From assembly GCF_000260435.1 (NCBI RefSeq), contig NZ_BACQ01000001.1, positions 1-39,811 on the forward strand: a stretch of 39,811 nucleotides of DNA, given 5' to 3'. The translations under genes and the position numbers were made by a program. Shown in pieces: positions 32,691 to 39,811 of the stretch; within the stretch, counting starts at the first letter, position 1, and every line of letters begins with the position of its first letter. Origin of the DNA: Lacticaseibacillus zeae DSM 20178 = KCTC 3804 (GTDB taxonomy: Bacteria; Bacillota; Bacilli; Lactobacillales; Lactobacillaceae). The notes under the pieces are model-generated. The model worked only from the letters and a program-made list of their open reading frames with translations, ran no database searches and had not been told where the DNA came from.

Positions 32691-33887
32691 ATGAAACACG
32701 CAAAAAAATGGGGTTGGATACGCTGGCTGATTTTTGGACTCTTCGCCGGCCTCGTCATCGGCATCGCGGTTTATGGCAGCTATGATTACTTTTATCTCCG
32801 CCCGCAAACCGAAGTCAAAGAAGAACGCGCCCGGCGCAAGTATGAAACCGAGCTGAATCGGCATCGTGCAATCGAGCAGCGTTTACAAAATGCCACCCGT
32901 CAGGCAACGAGTACCACTGATCGGCTGATGCAACAGGTTATCCCTTCAGAAGCGCAACCTTTTTTAAAAAAACTGGAAGCCGATCATTTTAGCGGTACCG
33001 TTTTAATGGTGCGCAAGGGGAAAGTGATCCTAAACACAGGGTTGGGTTATGCCGACGCTGAATCTGGTCGCTTGAACGGGCCTGAGAGTCTGTATCAAAT
33101 TGGCTCGATTCAAAAAGGGTTCACTGCGGTCTTGCTCATGAAACTTGTGGAACAAGGCAAGGTACACCTGACGGATCCGATTGGTCGTTATTTGCCAGGC
33201 ATTCGCACGGGCAAACAGGTAACGTTGCGGATGATGTTGGATATGCGTAGCGGCTTTTCATTGAAGCGTAATCAACCGACCCAACTATCAGATGCTGGAA
33301 TTGTGCGCTGGTCAATTGCCAATTTGAATTATGGTGCGAAACAGTACGCGTATGAACCGGTTAATTTTGTTTTATTAGCCGGAGTGATTGAAAAAGTGAC
33401 CGGTCATTTATATGCTGACTTAATTCAGCAGGAAATATTTGAAAAGTTAAAATTGACGCATTCAGGATTTATGCCTGAATTGTATCGTGAACCGAATCAA
33501 TCATTTGGGTATAATGGTCCCAAAGCGAATCCTTATTCGCGCCGTTACGTCGAGCCGTCTTTGAATTATAATCGGGAATTGGGGACTGGTAATATTTACA
33601 CGAGTGCCGGTGATTTATACCAGATTATGGCGGCCATCAATCAAGGCAAGATTATCCGGCGCTCATCGGTTGCCACGTTGCGTGATCTGAATCAAGGCCA
33701 ATACACGGCGGGTGTGTATAATTTTGGCGACTACACGCTGACACATGGCGTTGTTGCCGCACAATCAGCCGCAACTGTCATGGATAACAGCGGTCAAAAT
33801 GCGGTCGTGCTGTTGGCAAATACGGATCAGGTGACGCGGGATCTAGCACAAGCACTTTATCATGACATGATTAAGGGAGTGAAGTAA
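32691..33887 (+). CDS. Membrane-anchored beta-lactamase-like serine hydrolase 1
   Basis: A 398-residue protein. An N-terminal anchor helix (about 10-30) and charged coiled-coil-like stretch (about 40-80) lead to an outside domain of the beta-lactamase/DD-peptidase (class C-like, S12) fold. The nucleophile motif SIQK is at 139-142. The usual Tyr-x-Asn is replaced: the aligned segment reads [11 protein letters not shown] (Tyr 221, Pro where Asn is expected). THG near 345 stands in for the KTG triad. ATG 32691 follows GAGGA by 5 bases and the pncB stop by 1 base; its stop overlaps the nadE start by 1 base. It is therefore cotranscribed with NAD salvage genes. The function may be wall amidase, esterase or peptidase; unknown. 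Paralogue at 34827. Confidence 0.85.
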   Translation: MKHAKKWGWIRWLIFGLFAGLVIGIAVYGSYDYFYLRPQTEVKEERARRKYETELNRHRAIEQRLQNATRQATSTTDRLMQQVIPSEAQPFLKKLEADHFSGTVLMVRKGKVILNTGLGYADAESGRLNGPESLYQIGSIQKGFTAVLLMKLVEQGKVHLTDPIGRYLPGIRTGKQVTLRMMLDMRSGFSLKRNQPTQLSDAGIVRWSIANLNYGAKQYAYEPVNFVLLAGVIEKVTGHLYADLIQQEIFEKLKLTHSGFMPELYREPNQSFGYNGPKANPYSRRYVEPSLNYNRELGTGNIYTSAGDLYQIMAAINQGKIIRRSSVATLRDLNQGQYTAGVYNFGDYTLTHGVVAAQSAATVMDNSGQNAVVLLANTDQVTRDLAQALYHDMIKGVK

Positions 33888-34714
33888 TGCGTCCATTACA
33901 AGCAAAGATTATTAAAGCATTAGGCGTACAGCCAACGATTGATCCGGAGACCGAGATTCGGCGGAGTATTGATTTTTTAAAAGACTATCTTAAGAAAAAT
34001 ACGTTTCTGAAAACATATGTGTTGGGCATTTCCGGCGGGCAAGACTCAACGCTTGCTGGTACGCTAACGGAAAAAGCCATGCAGGAGATGCGCGCTGAAA
34101 CTGGCGATCAGGCCTATCAATTTGTGGCGGTTCGCCTGCCTTATGGGGAACAAGCCGATGAGGCGGACGCCATGGCAGCGATTGACTTCATGCAGGCAGA
34201 TGTGGTTAAACGGGTCAATATCAAACCTAGCGTCGATGCCATGGTCGCGGCAGTGGAAGCCAACGGATCAGCCATTTCCGATTTTAACAAGGGCAATATC
34301 AAAGCCCGGATGCGGATGATTGCCCAATATGCGCTTGCCGGCAACATGTCCGGCGCCGTTATTGGTACGGATCATGCCGCGGAAGCTGTCACGGGGTTTT
34401 ATACCAAATTCGGTGACGGCGGTGCTGATTTGACGCCGCTTTATCGCTTGGACAAACGCCAAGGTGCGGCGTTGTTGAAGACGTTAGGCGCACCGGCACA
34501 TCTTTATCAGAAGGCGCCGACTGCCGATCTCGAAGACAATCGGCCGGCTTTGCCAGATGAAGTTGCCTTGGGCGTTAAATACAAGGACATCGATGATTAT
34601 CTGGAAGGTAAGCAAGTGAGTGACCATGCTGCCGAGACGATCGAACGTTGGTACCAGAAAACCGCACATAAGCGCCATCTGCCGATTACGGTTTTTGATA
34701 CTTTTTGGAAATAA
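33887..34714 (+). CDS. nadE: NH3-dependent NAD+ synthetase
   Basis: A 275-residue enzyme amidating nicotinate adenine dinucleotide to NAD+ with ammonia and ATP. The PP-loop SGGQDST (about 46-52) is intact. [20 protein letters not shown] (about 160-179) and the [11 protein letters not shown] loop near 215 match family landmarks. There is no glutaminase domain, so it uses free ammonia. ATG 33887 shares its A with the preceding stop and has GGGAGTGAAG upstream. It is the last gene of the pncB operon and ends before a terminator at 34721. Confidence 0.96.
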   Translation: MRPLQAKIIKALGVQPTIDPETEIRRSIDFLKDYLKKNTFLKTYVLGISGGQDSTLAGTLTEKAMQEMRAETGDQAYQFVAVRLPYGEQADEADAMAAIDFMQADVVKRVNIKPSVDAMVAAVEANGSAISDFNKGNIKARMRMIAQYALAGNMSGAVIGTDHAAEAVTGFYTKFGDGGADLTPLYRLDKRQGAALLKTLGAPAHLYQKAPTADLEDNRPALPDEVALGVKYKDIDDYLEGKQVSDHAAETIERWYQKTAHKRHLPITVFDTFWK

Positions 34715-34720
34715 GCATGG

Positions 34721-34774
34721 CAAACAGCCAACATCGGCGAAGTTTCGCTCAAAGGTGTTATGGCTGTTTTTTTG
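34721..34774 (+). terminator. Terminator after nadE
   Basis: AAACAGCCA/TGGCTGTTT closes a long stem with inner ACA/TGT and GCGAA/TTCGC pairs, then seven T. Confidence 0.82.
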
Positions 34775-34826
34775 CGCTGGTTTAAGGTATGCTTTGGTAC
34801 ACATGGCAGTAGGAGGTTGAAACGCA

Positions 34827-35990
34827 GTGCGTCATCGTTGGGCTCTTTGGTTAGGCATTGTGACATTAAGTGCACTTTTATTAGGCGCTGTGGCTTTTGT
34901 CTGGCAGAAGAAGATAGCTATTCCGGATAGACAGGCTAAGGTTTTGTCGTCGCAGCGGCATGAGCAGGCGACTCACCGTGAAGCCGTGCAAACAGCAGCA
35001 ACGCATTTTGATGAGCGTCTGGACTGGCCGATCGACACATCGGCAGGCAAATCGTTCAAAGAAACCTTAACAAACGATAAATTTATTGGCAGTGCTTTGA
35101 TCATCAAACAGGGTGAAATTATCTTCAATGGCGGCGTGGGTTACGCCGATGCCGCAGCGAAACGGGTTAATGGGCCAACGACTTTGTTCCAGATCGGATC
35201 GATCCAAAAAGCGGTCACTGCAGTTGCCGTCATGCAGCTGGCTGAAGAAGGCAAGTTGCATTTGGATGATCCGGTTGGCAAGTATTTATCCGGCATCAAA
35301 ACCGGTGATCAGGTGACATTGCGCATGATGATCGATATGCGTAGTGGTTTTGCGCTTAAAAAGTATCAGCCTTCCGTTATGGACGATGCCGGTATTATTC
35401 GCTGGGCAATCGGCAATATGACCTATTTACCGCAGCGAAACTACGCGTACCAGGCGGTTAATTACCAATTACTCGCCGGTGTGGTTGAAAAAGTCGCTGG
35501 CCGTTCTTATGAGCAGCAGATCAGAAAGACGATTATTGACCGATTGGGGCTTAGACACACCGGATTCTTGCCGGGAATGCTGACAGATACCAACCGCTCA
35601 TTGACGTACACGGGGCCGGTAACGAATCCTTATCAAACCTCTATTGGCGAACCAGAACTGTGGTACAACCGCGAGCTGGGTACCGGCAATATGTATACGA
35701 CGGTTGCTGATTTGTATCGATTGCTGCGGGGCATCGATGATGGAAAAGTTTTGCCGTTATCAGCGTTAAAGACCTTGCGCAATCGCGATGACGGGGTTTA
35801 TACGGCAGGTATTTATAATCATAGCGGTTTTTACTCAACGAATGGCACTGTGGCCGGGCAAATGGCATCAACTGCTATTAGCCGTGATGGCAAAGATGCG
35901 GTGATTTTGTTGAGCAATTATAATTCACATACGCTCAATCTTCACGATGAAGCCGTTCGCTTGTTCCAAACGTTGCGGCAAAAGGGATAA
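34827..35990 (+). CDS. Membrane-anchored beta-lactamase-like serine hydrolase 2
   Basis: A 387-residue paralogue of the protein at 32691, alike over most of the hydrolase domain: both share [20 protein letters not shown] and the YNRELGTGN stretch. It has an N-terminal anchor helix (about 7-26), SIQK near 131 as the nucleophile motif, YQAVNYQLLAG where the Tyr-x-Asn should be (Ala for Asn), and STNGTVAGQ in place of KTG. Start GTG 34827 follows AGGAGGT by 9 bases. The nadE terminator separates it from the pncB operon, so it has its own or read-through expression. The pair flanking nadE most likely arose by duplication. Substrate unknown. Confidence 0.85.
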   Translation: MRHRWALWLGIVTLSALLLGAVAFVWQKKIAIPDRQAKVLSSQRHEQATHREAVQTAATHFDERLDWPIDTSAGKSFKETLTNDKFIGSALIIKQGEIIFNGGVGYADAAAKRVNGPTTLFQIGSIQKAVTAVAVMQLAEEGKLHLDDPVGKYLSGIKTGDQVTLRMMIDMRSGFALKKYQPSVMDDAGIIRWAIGNMTYLPQRNYAYQAVNYQLLAGVVEKVAGRSYEQQIRKTIIDRLGLRHTGFLPGMLTDTNRSLTYTGPVTNPYQTSIGEPELWYNRELGTGNMYTTVADLYRLLRGIDDGKVLPLSALKTLRNRDDGVYTAGIYNHSGFYSTNGTVAGQMASTAISRDGKDAVILLSNYNSHTLNLHDEAVRLFQTLRQKG

Positions 35991-36040
35991 GTTCGCCCTG
36001 TTTGTGAATTAGTTCGGCTTGCTGAAAAAACGCACTCAAT

Positions 36041-36135
36041 GGCGCAGGAGTCTGCGTGTAAGGATCTTGGTTGCAATGGCCAAGACCGGGCCCATCACGC
36101 CTGAGGCCACTTACACTCCGACTCCTAAGCGCGCC
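36041..36135. other. Folded palindromic element (junction-shaped)
   Basis: Nested pairings: GGCGC (36041-36045) with GCGCC (36131-36135); AGGAGTC (36046-36052) with GACTCCT (36120-36126); GTGTAAG (36056-36062) with CTTACAC (36110-36116). Inside lies a hairpin, TCTTGG (36065-36070) with CCAAGA (36080-36085), and a second small one from GGCC words (36089-36092, 36105-36108). The outer stem is 19 bp with small internal loops and leads to a three-way junction. It lies in the 366-bp gap between the hydrolase and ATPase genes, upstream of the latter's promoter. It could be a small RNA, a mobile palindromic element or a read-through barrier; I cannot name it. Confidence 0.6.
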
Positions 36136-36165
36136 CGTTCACGCTCTTGGATTTTTAAGGATCGC

Positions 36166-36195
36166 TTGCGCAAGGCTGCTTTGACCTGATATACT
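36166..36195 (+). promoter_or_regulatory. Promoter of the riboswitch-ATPase transcript
   Basis: -35 TTGCGC (36166-36171), 18-bp spacer, extended -10 TGATATACT with TATACT at 36190-36195. Transcription would begin at about 36202, just before the aptamer. Confidence 0.72.
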
Positions 36196-36203
36196 TGAAG
36201 CAA

Positions 36204-36289
36204 CATAGGGGAGTAACTAGCAGAGTTTTTCTGCGACAACATCACCAACAAGGCTATGTCTGGTGTTGTCTTAAATAGTGAGACTTATG
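36204..36289 (+). ncRNA. yybP-ykoY-type (Mn2+) riboswitch aptamer
   Basis: The leader begins with the hallmark GGGGAGTA (36208-36215). A hairpin GCAGA/TCTGC follows, then a longer one, GACAACA..CACCA with TGGTG..TTGTC (36235-36270), and the segment ends in TGAGACTTATGG. CATAGG (36204-36209) can pair with CTTATG (36284-36289) as the closing helix P1. The same CTTATG is needed by the terminator stem at 36280-36322, giving the usual choice between the two. In Lactococcus the class binds Mn2+ and turns on a P-type ATPase, and a P-type ATPase follows here. Call by motif and context; not folded by program. Confidence 0.88.
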
Positions 36290-36322
36290 GATCTACTGCT
36301 GGTAGGCCATAAGTCTCTTTTT
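36280..36322 (+). terminator. Riboswitch-controlled terminator
   Basis: GAGACTTATGG (36280-36290) and CCATAAGTCTC (36307-36317) make a perfect 11-bp stem followed by TTTTT, 34 bases before the start of the ATPase gene. Its left arm overlaps the aptamer's closing helix, so metal binding should prevent it from forming. Confidence 0.85.
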
Positions 36323-36356
36323 GGCTACCGGCCCAAACAAAGAAGGAGGCACTATC

Positions 36357-39020
36357 TTGGCAAAGAAACCGCCATATGCATTAAGCAGTCAAGAAGTTTT
36401 GCAAGAAGAACAAACCCAATTGACTGGACTATCTAAAGAAACGGCACAAACCCGGTTGGGTGAAAACGGGCCGAATGAACTGGCTCAGGCCGAAAAAAAG
36501 AGCATGTTGGCGCGCTTTTTGGATCAGTTCAAGGATTTCATGATCATTGTTTTGCTTGCTGCTGCTTTGATTGCCGGGTTCCTGTTGAGCGAATGGGCAG
36601 ATGCCGGGATTATTTTGGCTGTTGTGTTACTGAATGCCGTTTTCGGCGTTTTTCAGGAGAGTAAGGCCGAAGAAGCGATCGATGCCCTCAAGGAGATGTC
36701 GACGCCGAATGCACACGTTCGGCGTGGCGATCAGGTTTTGACGATTCCAAGCAGTCAGTTGGTTCTCGGCGATATCGTGTTGCTGGAAGCCGGTGACGTG
36801 GTTCCGGCCGATTTACGGTTGGTGGAGAGCGCCAATCTAAAAATCGAAGAAAGTGCCTTAACGGGTGAAAGTGTGCCGGTCGATAAATCCACGGCACCAC
36901 TGGACGCTGATGACGTTGGCATCGGTGACCGAACCAATATGGCCTTCATGAACAGTAATATCACTTACGGACGTGGTGTCGGCGTCGTTGTTGCCACCGG
37001 AATGAAAACTGAAGTCGGCCGGATTGCCGGGATGATCAATGCCGCAGAAGAAACCACGACCCCGCTGCAGGAAAACCTTAAGAGTCTGGGTAAGACGCTG
37101 ACCGTGATGATTCTGGTCATTGCAGTCATTGTGTTTGCAGTCGGTATTTGGCGGAATGCGGCAAGTCTGCCGGAAATGTTCCTGACGGCGGTGTCCTTAG
37201 CGGTTGCGGCTATTCCTGAAGGACTGCCGGCAATTGTAACGATTATTCTGGCACTGGGAACCCAGAAAATGGCCAAGCGCCACGCCTTGGTCCGCAAGCT
37301 GCCAGCTGTGGAAACTTTAGGTAGCACTGATATTATTGCCAGTGATAAAACCGGAACGCTGACGCAAAATAAAATGACCGTTGAAAAGGTTTATTACGAC
37401 GGTCAGCTAAATAATGCCAGTGACGGCATCCACGGCGGCAATCCGCTGATGACCATTATGAATTTTGCTAATGATACGCAGGTTCAGGATGATGGTAAAT
37501 TACTGGGGGATCCAACCGAAACCGCGCTGGTCGCATATGGGAAGACCCAATCGTTTGATCTGAATCACGCCTTGGCAGACGAACCGCGGATCGATGAAGT
37601 ACCATTTGATTCTGAACGTAAATTGATGTCGACCCTTCATCGGCGGGCAGATGGCAAGATTCTGGTGACAACCAAGGGTGCGCCGGATGAATTGCTCAAG
37701 CGGGTGACTGAATTGGCCACCGGTGATCAGGCAGCACCGATGTCTGACAGCGAACGTGATGCCATTTTAAAGGCCAATAAAGACATGGCCACCCAGGCTT
37801 TGCGGGTGTTGGGCATGGCGTATAAGGTTATTGATGCAGTTCCTGAACCGGTCAATTCGGAGACAGTTGAAAATAATCTGATTTTCGCCGGTTTGGTTGG
37901 GATGATCGATCCGGAGCGGCCTGAAGCAGAAGCAGCGGTTGCAGAAGCAAAATCAGCCGGGATTCGGCCAATGATGATTACCGGCGATCACCGCGATACT
38001 GCTGAAGCAATTGCGGTTCGGCTGGGGATCATTGATCAAGGCGATGATGATGCTGTCATTACCGGCGCCGAACTTGATCAGCAAAGTGACGAAGAATTTG
38101 CCAAAAATGTTGGTAAATACAGCGTTTATGCGCGAGTGGCACCAGAGCATAAAGTTCGGATTGTCAACGCTTGGCAGAAAAAAGGTAAAGTTGTTGCGAT
38201 GACCGGTGACGGTGTCAATGATGCGCCTGCTTTGAAGGCCGCTGATATCGGCATTGGCATGGGGATCACCGGTACCGAAGTTTCCAAGGGTGCCTCTGAC
38301 ATGGTGCTGGCCGATGACAACTTCGCCACGATCGTCGTGGCCGTTGAAGAAGGCCGAAAAGTCTTTTCCAACATTCAAAAGGCGATTCAGTATCTGTTGT
38401 CCGCCAACCTTGGCGAAGTGTTGACGTTGTTCATGATGACCATGCTTGGCTGGGATATCCTGGCACCGGTGCACATTCTTTGGATTAACCTGGTGACGGA
38501 TACCTTCCCCGCGATTGCTCTTGGGGTTGAACCGACAGAGCCGGGGATCATGAAGCAAAAGCCACGCGGTCGCAAATCCAACTTCTTCTCAGGCGGCGTC
38601 GGTCCAGCGGTCATCTGGCAGGGTATTCTTGAAGGCCTATTGACCTTAGGCGTTTACTGGTTTGCCATCACGTATCCGGTTCACAGTGGTCAAGCAGCGA
38701 TGCATGCGGACGCTTTGACGATGGCGTATGCTACTTTGGGCTTGATTCAGCTCTTCCATGCCTTTAACGTCAAAAGCATTCATCAAAGTCTCTTCACAGT
38801 CGGTGCCTTCAGAAATAAAGCTTTCAACTGGGCGATTCTTGCCTCCTTTGTGTTGTTGGCTGTCACCATTCTGGTACCGGGATTCAATGGACTATTCCAC
38901 GTAACAACGCTGGATTGGCACCAATGGTTAACGGTTTTAAGTGCCGGGGTTACCATGATTGTGCTCGTCGAAATCGTCAAGATCTTCGAACGTGCTCGGC
39001 GTAAGCGGCGCGGTCTGTAA
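36357..39020 (+). CDS. P2A-type cation-transporting ATPase, probable Mn2+ (or Ca2+) exporter
   Basis: An 887-residue P-type ATPase with the full set of motifs: actuator ALTGESVPV (about 160-168), the TM4 ion site VAAIPEGLPAIVTI (about 282-295), phosphorylation DKTGTLTQNKMT with Asp 330, nucleotide-domain KGAPDE near 441, MITGDH near 541, and TGDGVNDAPALK near 615. There are about ten membrane helices. The TM4 Pro-Glu-Gly-Leu-Pro places it with SERCA/PMR1-like Ca2+/Mn2+ pumps. TTG 36357 follows AAGGAGG by 7 bases; the frame opens at 36321 inside the terminator. The yybP-ykoY riboswitch upstream points to Mn2+ detoxification, as for Lactococcus YoaB. No terminator is seen before the 39080 gene. 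Confidence 0.92.
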   Translation: MAKKPPYALSSQEVLQEEQTQLTGLSKETAQTRLGENGPNELAQAEKKSMLARFLDQFKDFMIIVLLAAALIAGFLLSEWADAGIILAVVLLNAVFGVFQESKAEEAIDALKEMSTPNAHVRRGDQVLTIPSSQLVLGDIVLLEAGDVVPADLRLVESANLKIEESALTGESVPVDKSTAPLDADDVGIGDRTNMAFMNSNITYGRGVGVVVATGMKTEVGRIAGMINAAEETTTPLQENLKSLGKTLTVMILVIAVIVFAVGIWRNAASLPEMFLTAVSLAVAAIPEGLPAIVTIILALGTQKMAKRHALVRKLPAVETLGSTDIIASDKTGTLTQNKMTVEKVYYDGQLNNASDGIHGGNPLMTIMNFANDTQVQDDGKLLGDPTETALVAYGKTQSFDLNHALADEPRIDEVPFDSERKLMSTLHRRADGKILVTTKGAPDELLKRVTELATGDQAAPMSDSERDAILKANKDMATQALRVLGMAYKVIDAVPEPVNSETVENNLIFAGLVGMIDPERPEAEAAVAEAKSAGIRPMMITGDHRDTAEAIAVRLGIIDQGDDDAVITGAELDQQSDEEFAKNVGKYSVYARVAPEHKVRIVNAWQKKGKVVAMTGDGVNDAPALKAADIGIGMGITGTEVSKGASDMVLADDNFATIVVAVEEGRKVFSNIQKAIQYLLSANLGEVLTLFMMTMLGWDILAPVHILWINLVTDTFPAIALGVEPTEPGIMKQKPRGRKSNFFSGGVGPAVIWQGILEGLLTLGVYWFAITYPVHSGQAAMHADALTMAYATLGLIQLFHAFNVKSIHQSLFTVGAFRNKAFNWAILASFVLLAVTILVPGFNGLFHVTTLDWHQWLTVLSAGVTMIVLVEIVKIFERARRKRRGL

Positions 39021-39079
39021 ATCTTCAGCATTCGGAAAAAATTGATGGATTAGTTTTCAAGAGAGGATCCGTGCTTTTC

Positions 39080-39517
39080 ATGAACAAGCAACAAATTAAA
39101 ATGGCGCACTATGGTACCACGATCAATGATGTGGTGGAACAAACCCAGGACAATCAGGAAATGATGGCGCCTTTGTTTGAGCCATTACGTGAAGCGATTG
39201 ATGCCGGCAAATTGGCCGATTATGATCAGGACACCTATGATGACACGCGGGTCGTGTTTCGTGAGGGTACCGATGCGTACAAAAAGTTACTCACTCGATT
39301 GCAAGAAGTCGCGGTTCCTGCACGGTTGGTCGGGCCACACCGTACACTAATTCACAACTTTGCGGCCTTCACGGAGGCGTGTGAAGCCATGACCGAAAGC
39401 CTCAAGTCTGACTTAGAAGTTGATGTCACAGCGTTTAATGCAGCCGAAAAAGCGCAAGACGAAGCGATTCAAAAATTCACCAAGCAAATTCAAAAGATTT
39501 CAGCGATCTTACAGTGA
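39080..39517 (+). CDS. Small helical protein of unknown function
   Basis: A 145-residue acidic, wholly soluble and predicted helical protein. GAGAGGA (39061-39067) precedes two candidate starts: GTG 39071 (rather close) and ATG 39080 (12 bases away). I prefer ATG. It follows the ATPase by 59 bp without a terminator and may be cotranscribed with it. It shows distant likeness to the protein at 11984-12406 (see findings). No signal peptide, membrane segment or catalytic motif is visible. Function not recognised. Confidence 0.75.
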   Translation: MNKQQIKMAHYGTTINDVVEQTQDNQEMMAPLFEPLREAIDAGKLADYDQDTYDDTRVVFREGTDAYKKLLTRLQEVAVPARLVGPHRTLIHNFAAFTEACEAMTESLKSDLEVDVTAFNAAEKAQDEAIQKFTKQIQKISAILQ

Positions 39518-39543
39518 TTTTTCTTCGTGAAAAGGATCATTTT
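39515..39543 (+). terminator. Weak terminator overlapping the stop codon
   Basis: TGAT-TTTTC, loop TTCGT, GAAAA-GG-ATCA with a two-base bulge, then TTTT. A short, weak stem. Confidence 0.4.
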
Positions 39544-39546
39544 CGC

Positions 39547-39575
39547 TTGACATGAGAAGTTTGCTCACGTATCTT
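39547..39575 (+). promoter_or_regulatory. Strong promoter of the leader transcript
   Basis: -35 TTGACA (39547-39552), 17-bp spacer, -10 TATCTT (39570-39575). Transcription would begin at about 39582, 40 bases before the leader ORF. Confidence 0.75.
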
Positions 39576-39621
39576 TAATTTACCAACTTATTTCAAGTTT
39601 AAACGAATGGAGGAAACTAAC

Positions 39622-39666
39622 ATGAAAGCACTGCTTACCTTAAAAACTTGGCAAAGCCAACTTTAG
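39622..39666 (+). CDS. 14-residue leader peptide
   Basis: ATG 39622 to TAG 39666 encodes MKALLTLKTWQSQL. GGAGGA (39609-39614) is 7 bases upstream, as good a ribosome site as any in the window. The ORF is rich in Leu (4 of 14) and has one Trp. It is followed at once by competing hairpins and two terminators, so its translation probably sets the choice between termination and read-through. The gene it would control lies right of the window. Which amino acid, drug or stress stalls the ribosome cannot be read from this sequence. Confidence 0.65.
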   Translation: MKALLTLKTWQSQL

Positions 39667-39742
39667 GTAGGTTGCAGACGCAACCTGCCAGACGCGCAGG
39701 TTGTGTCTATGTTGGCTTCTGATCAATTTGTCCGCATAGATA
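39654..39742 (+). promoter_or_regulatory. Attenuator region with mutually exclusive hairpins
   Basis: Pairings read by eye: GGTAGGTTGC (39666-39675) with GCAACCTGCC (39680-39689); alternatively CAACCTGC (39681-39688) with GCAGGTTG (39696-39703). AAGCCAAC at the end of the leader ORF (39654-39661) matches GTTGGCTT (39711-39718). TGTCTATG (39704-39711) matches CATAGATA (39735-39742, one G-U), which takes the left arm of the first terminator. The set has the logic of translation-dependent attenuation. No T-box sequence is present. Confidence 0.65.
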
Positions 39743-39769
39743 CCCCACAACGGGACTATGCGGTTTTTT
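39732..39769 (+). terminator. First attenuator terminator
   Basis: CCGCATAG (39732-39739) and CTATGCGG (39756-39763) with an inner CCC/GGG, then TTTTTT. Confidence 0.85.
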
Positions 39770-39771
39770 AT

Positions 39772-39807
39772 TTGCCGCGAAGGTCTAAACCTGCCGCGGC
39801 AATTTTT
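39772..39807 (+). terminator. Second, tandem terminator
   Basis: TTGCCGCG (39772-39779) and CGCGGCAA (39795-39802), with inner AGGT/ACCT, then TTTTT. It starts 3 bases after the first terminator; the window ends 4 bases later. Confidence 0.82.
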
Positions 39808-39811
39808 GTGT

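Noticed and set aside
35641-35871. Short minus-strand frames inside the second serine hydrolase gene
   Set aside because: These are shadows of a real gene, with no start context or conserved motif.
39582-39811. T-box riboswitch
   Set aside because: The conserved T-box sequence (TGGNACCGCG) and specifier stem are absent; a translated leader ORF and alternative hairpins are present instead.

Overview
The window looks like chromosomal DNA of a low-to-mid GC Firmicute of the Lacticaseibacillus casei/paracasei/rhamnosus group. This is inferred from gene content and style, not from a database search. The supporting features are AGGAGG-type ribosome sites with frequent TTG and GTG starts, many U-tailed hairpin terminators, MucBP-type and DUF1542/sortase surface proteins, a POT peptide transporter, an NAD salvage operon without de novo genes, and a yybP-ykoY leader in front of a P-type ATPase.

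Layout. 1-2028: a small membrane-anchored protein, then a convergent pair (a cytosolic-looking double MucBP-like protein and an NAD(P)-binding reductase). 2177-2723: a tRNA-Glu/tRNA-Thr unit followed by a frameshifted tyrosine-integrase tail, the scar of an old tRNA integration. 2729-4512: a voltage-gated K+ channel-like protein and a secreted SGNH hydrolase. 4572-7452: ferrous iron uptake operon (double-domain FeoA, FeoB, 56-residue Cys-rich membrane protein). 7557-9828: PEP carboxykinase with a cre-like site, and a glutaredoxin-like protein. 9979-11410: a GPH-family symporter broken by one extra base in a homopolymer. 11984-15362: two small unknown proteins and a MacB-type ABC transporter. 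15498-17958: peptide transporter preceded by an overlapping small ORF, and a metallophosphoesterase. 18063-18143: tRNA-Tyr. 18334-26087: an Mga-like regulator divergent from a 1995-residue surface protein built of 21 exactly 81-residue DUF1542 repeats, with a 32-bp perfect palindrome between them. 26262-29044: S9 peptidase and proC. 29084-31026: nagA-nagR with a NagR-type operator inside the promoter. 31223-35990: pncB, a serine hydrolase, nadE, and a second paralogous serine hydrolase. 36041-39517: a folded palindromic element, a Mn2+-type riboswitch, a P2A-type ATPase and a small unknown protein. 39547-39811: a promoter, a 14-codon leader ORF and alternative hairpins ending in two tandem terminators; the controlled gene lies beyond the window.

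The genes are mostly housekeeping and nutrient acquisition (iron, peptides, amino sugars, NAD precursors, metal efflux), with the surface adhesin locus as the main niche-related module. The best candidates for undescribed regulation are the leader/attenuator at the right edge, the 32-bp palindrome at the adhesin locus, the folded element at 36041-36135 and the small ORF overlapping the peptide transporter start. No CRISPR array, complete insertion sequence or complete prophage was seen. All calls come from reading the sequence; no homology search or folding program was run.
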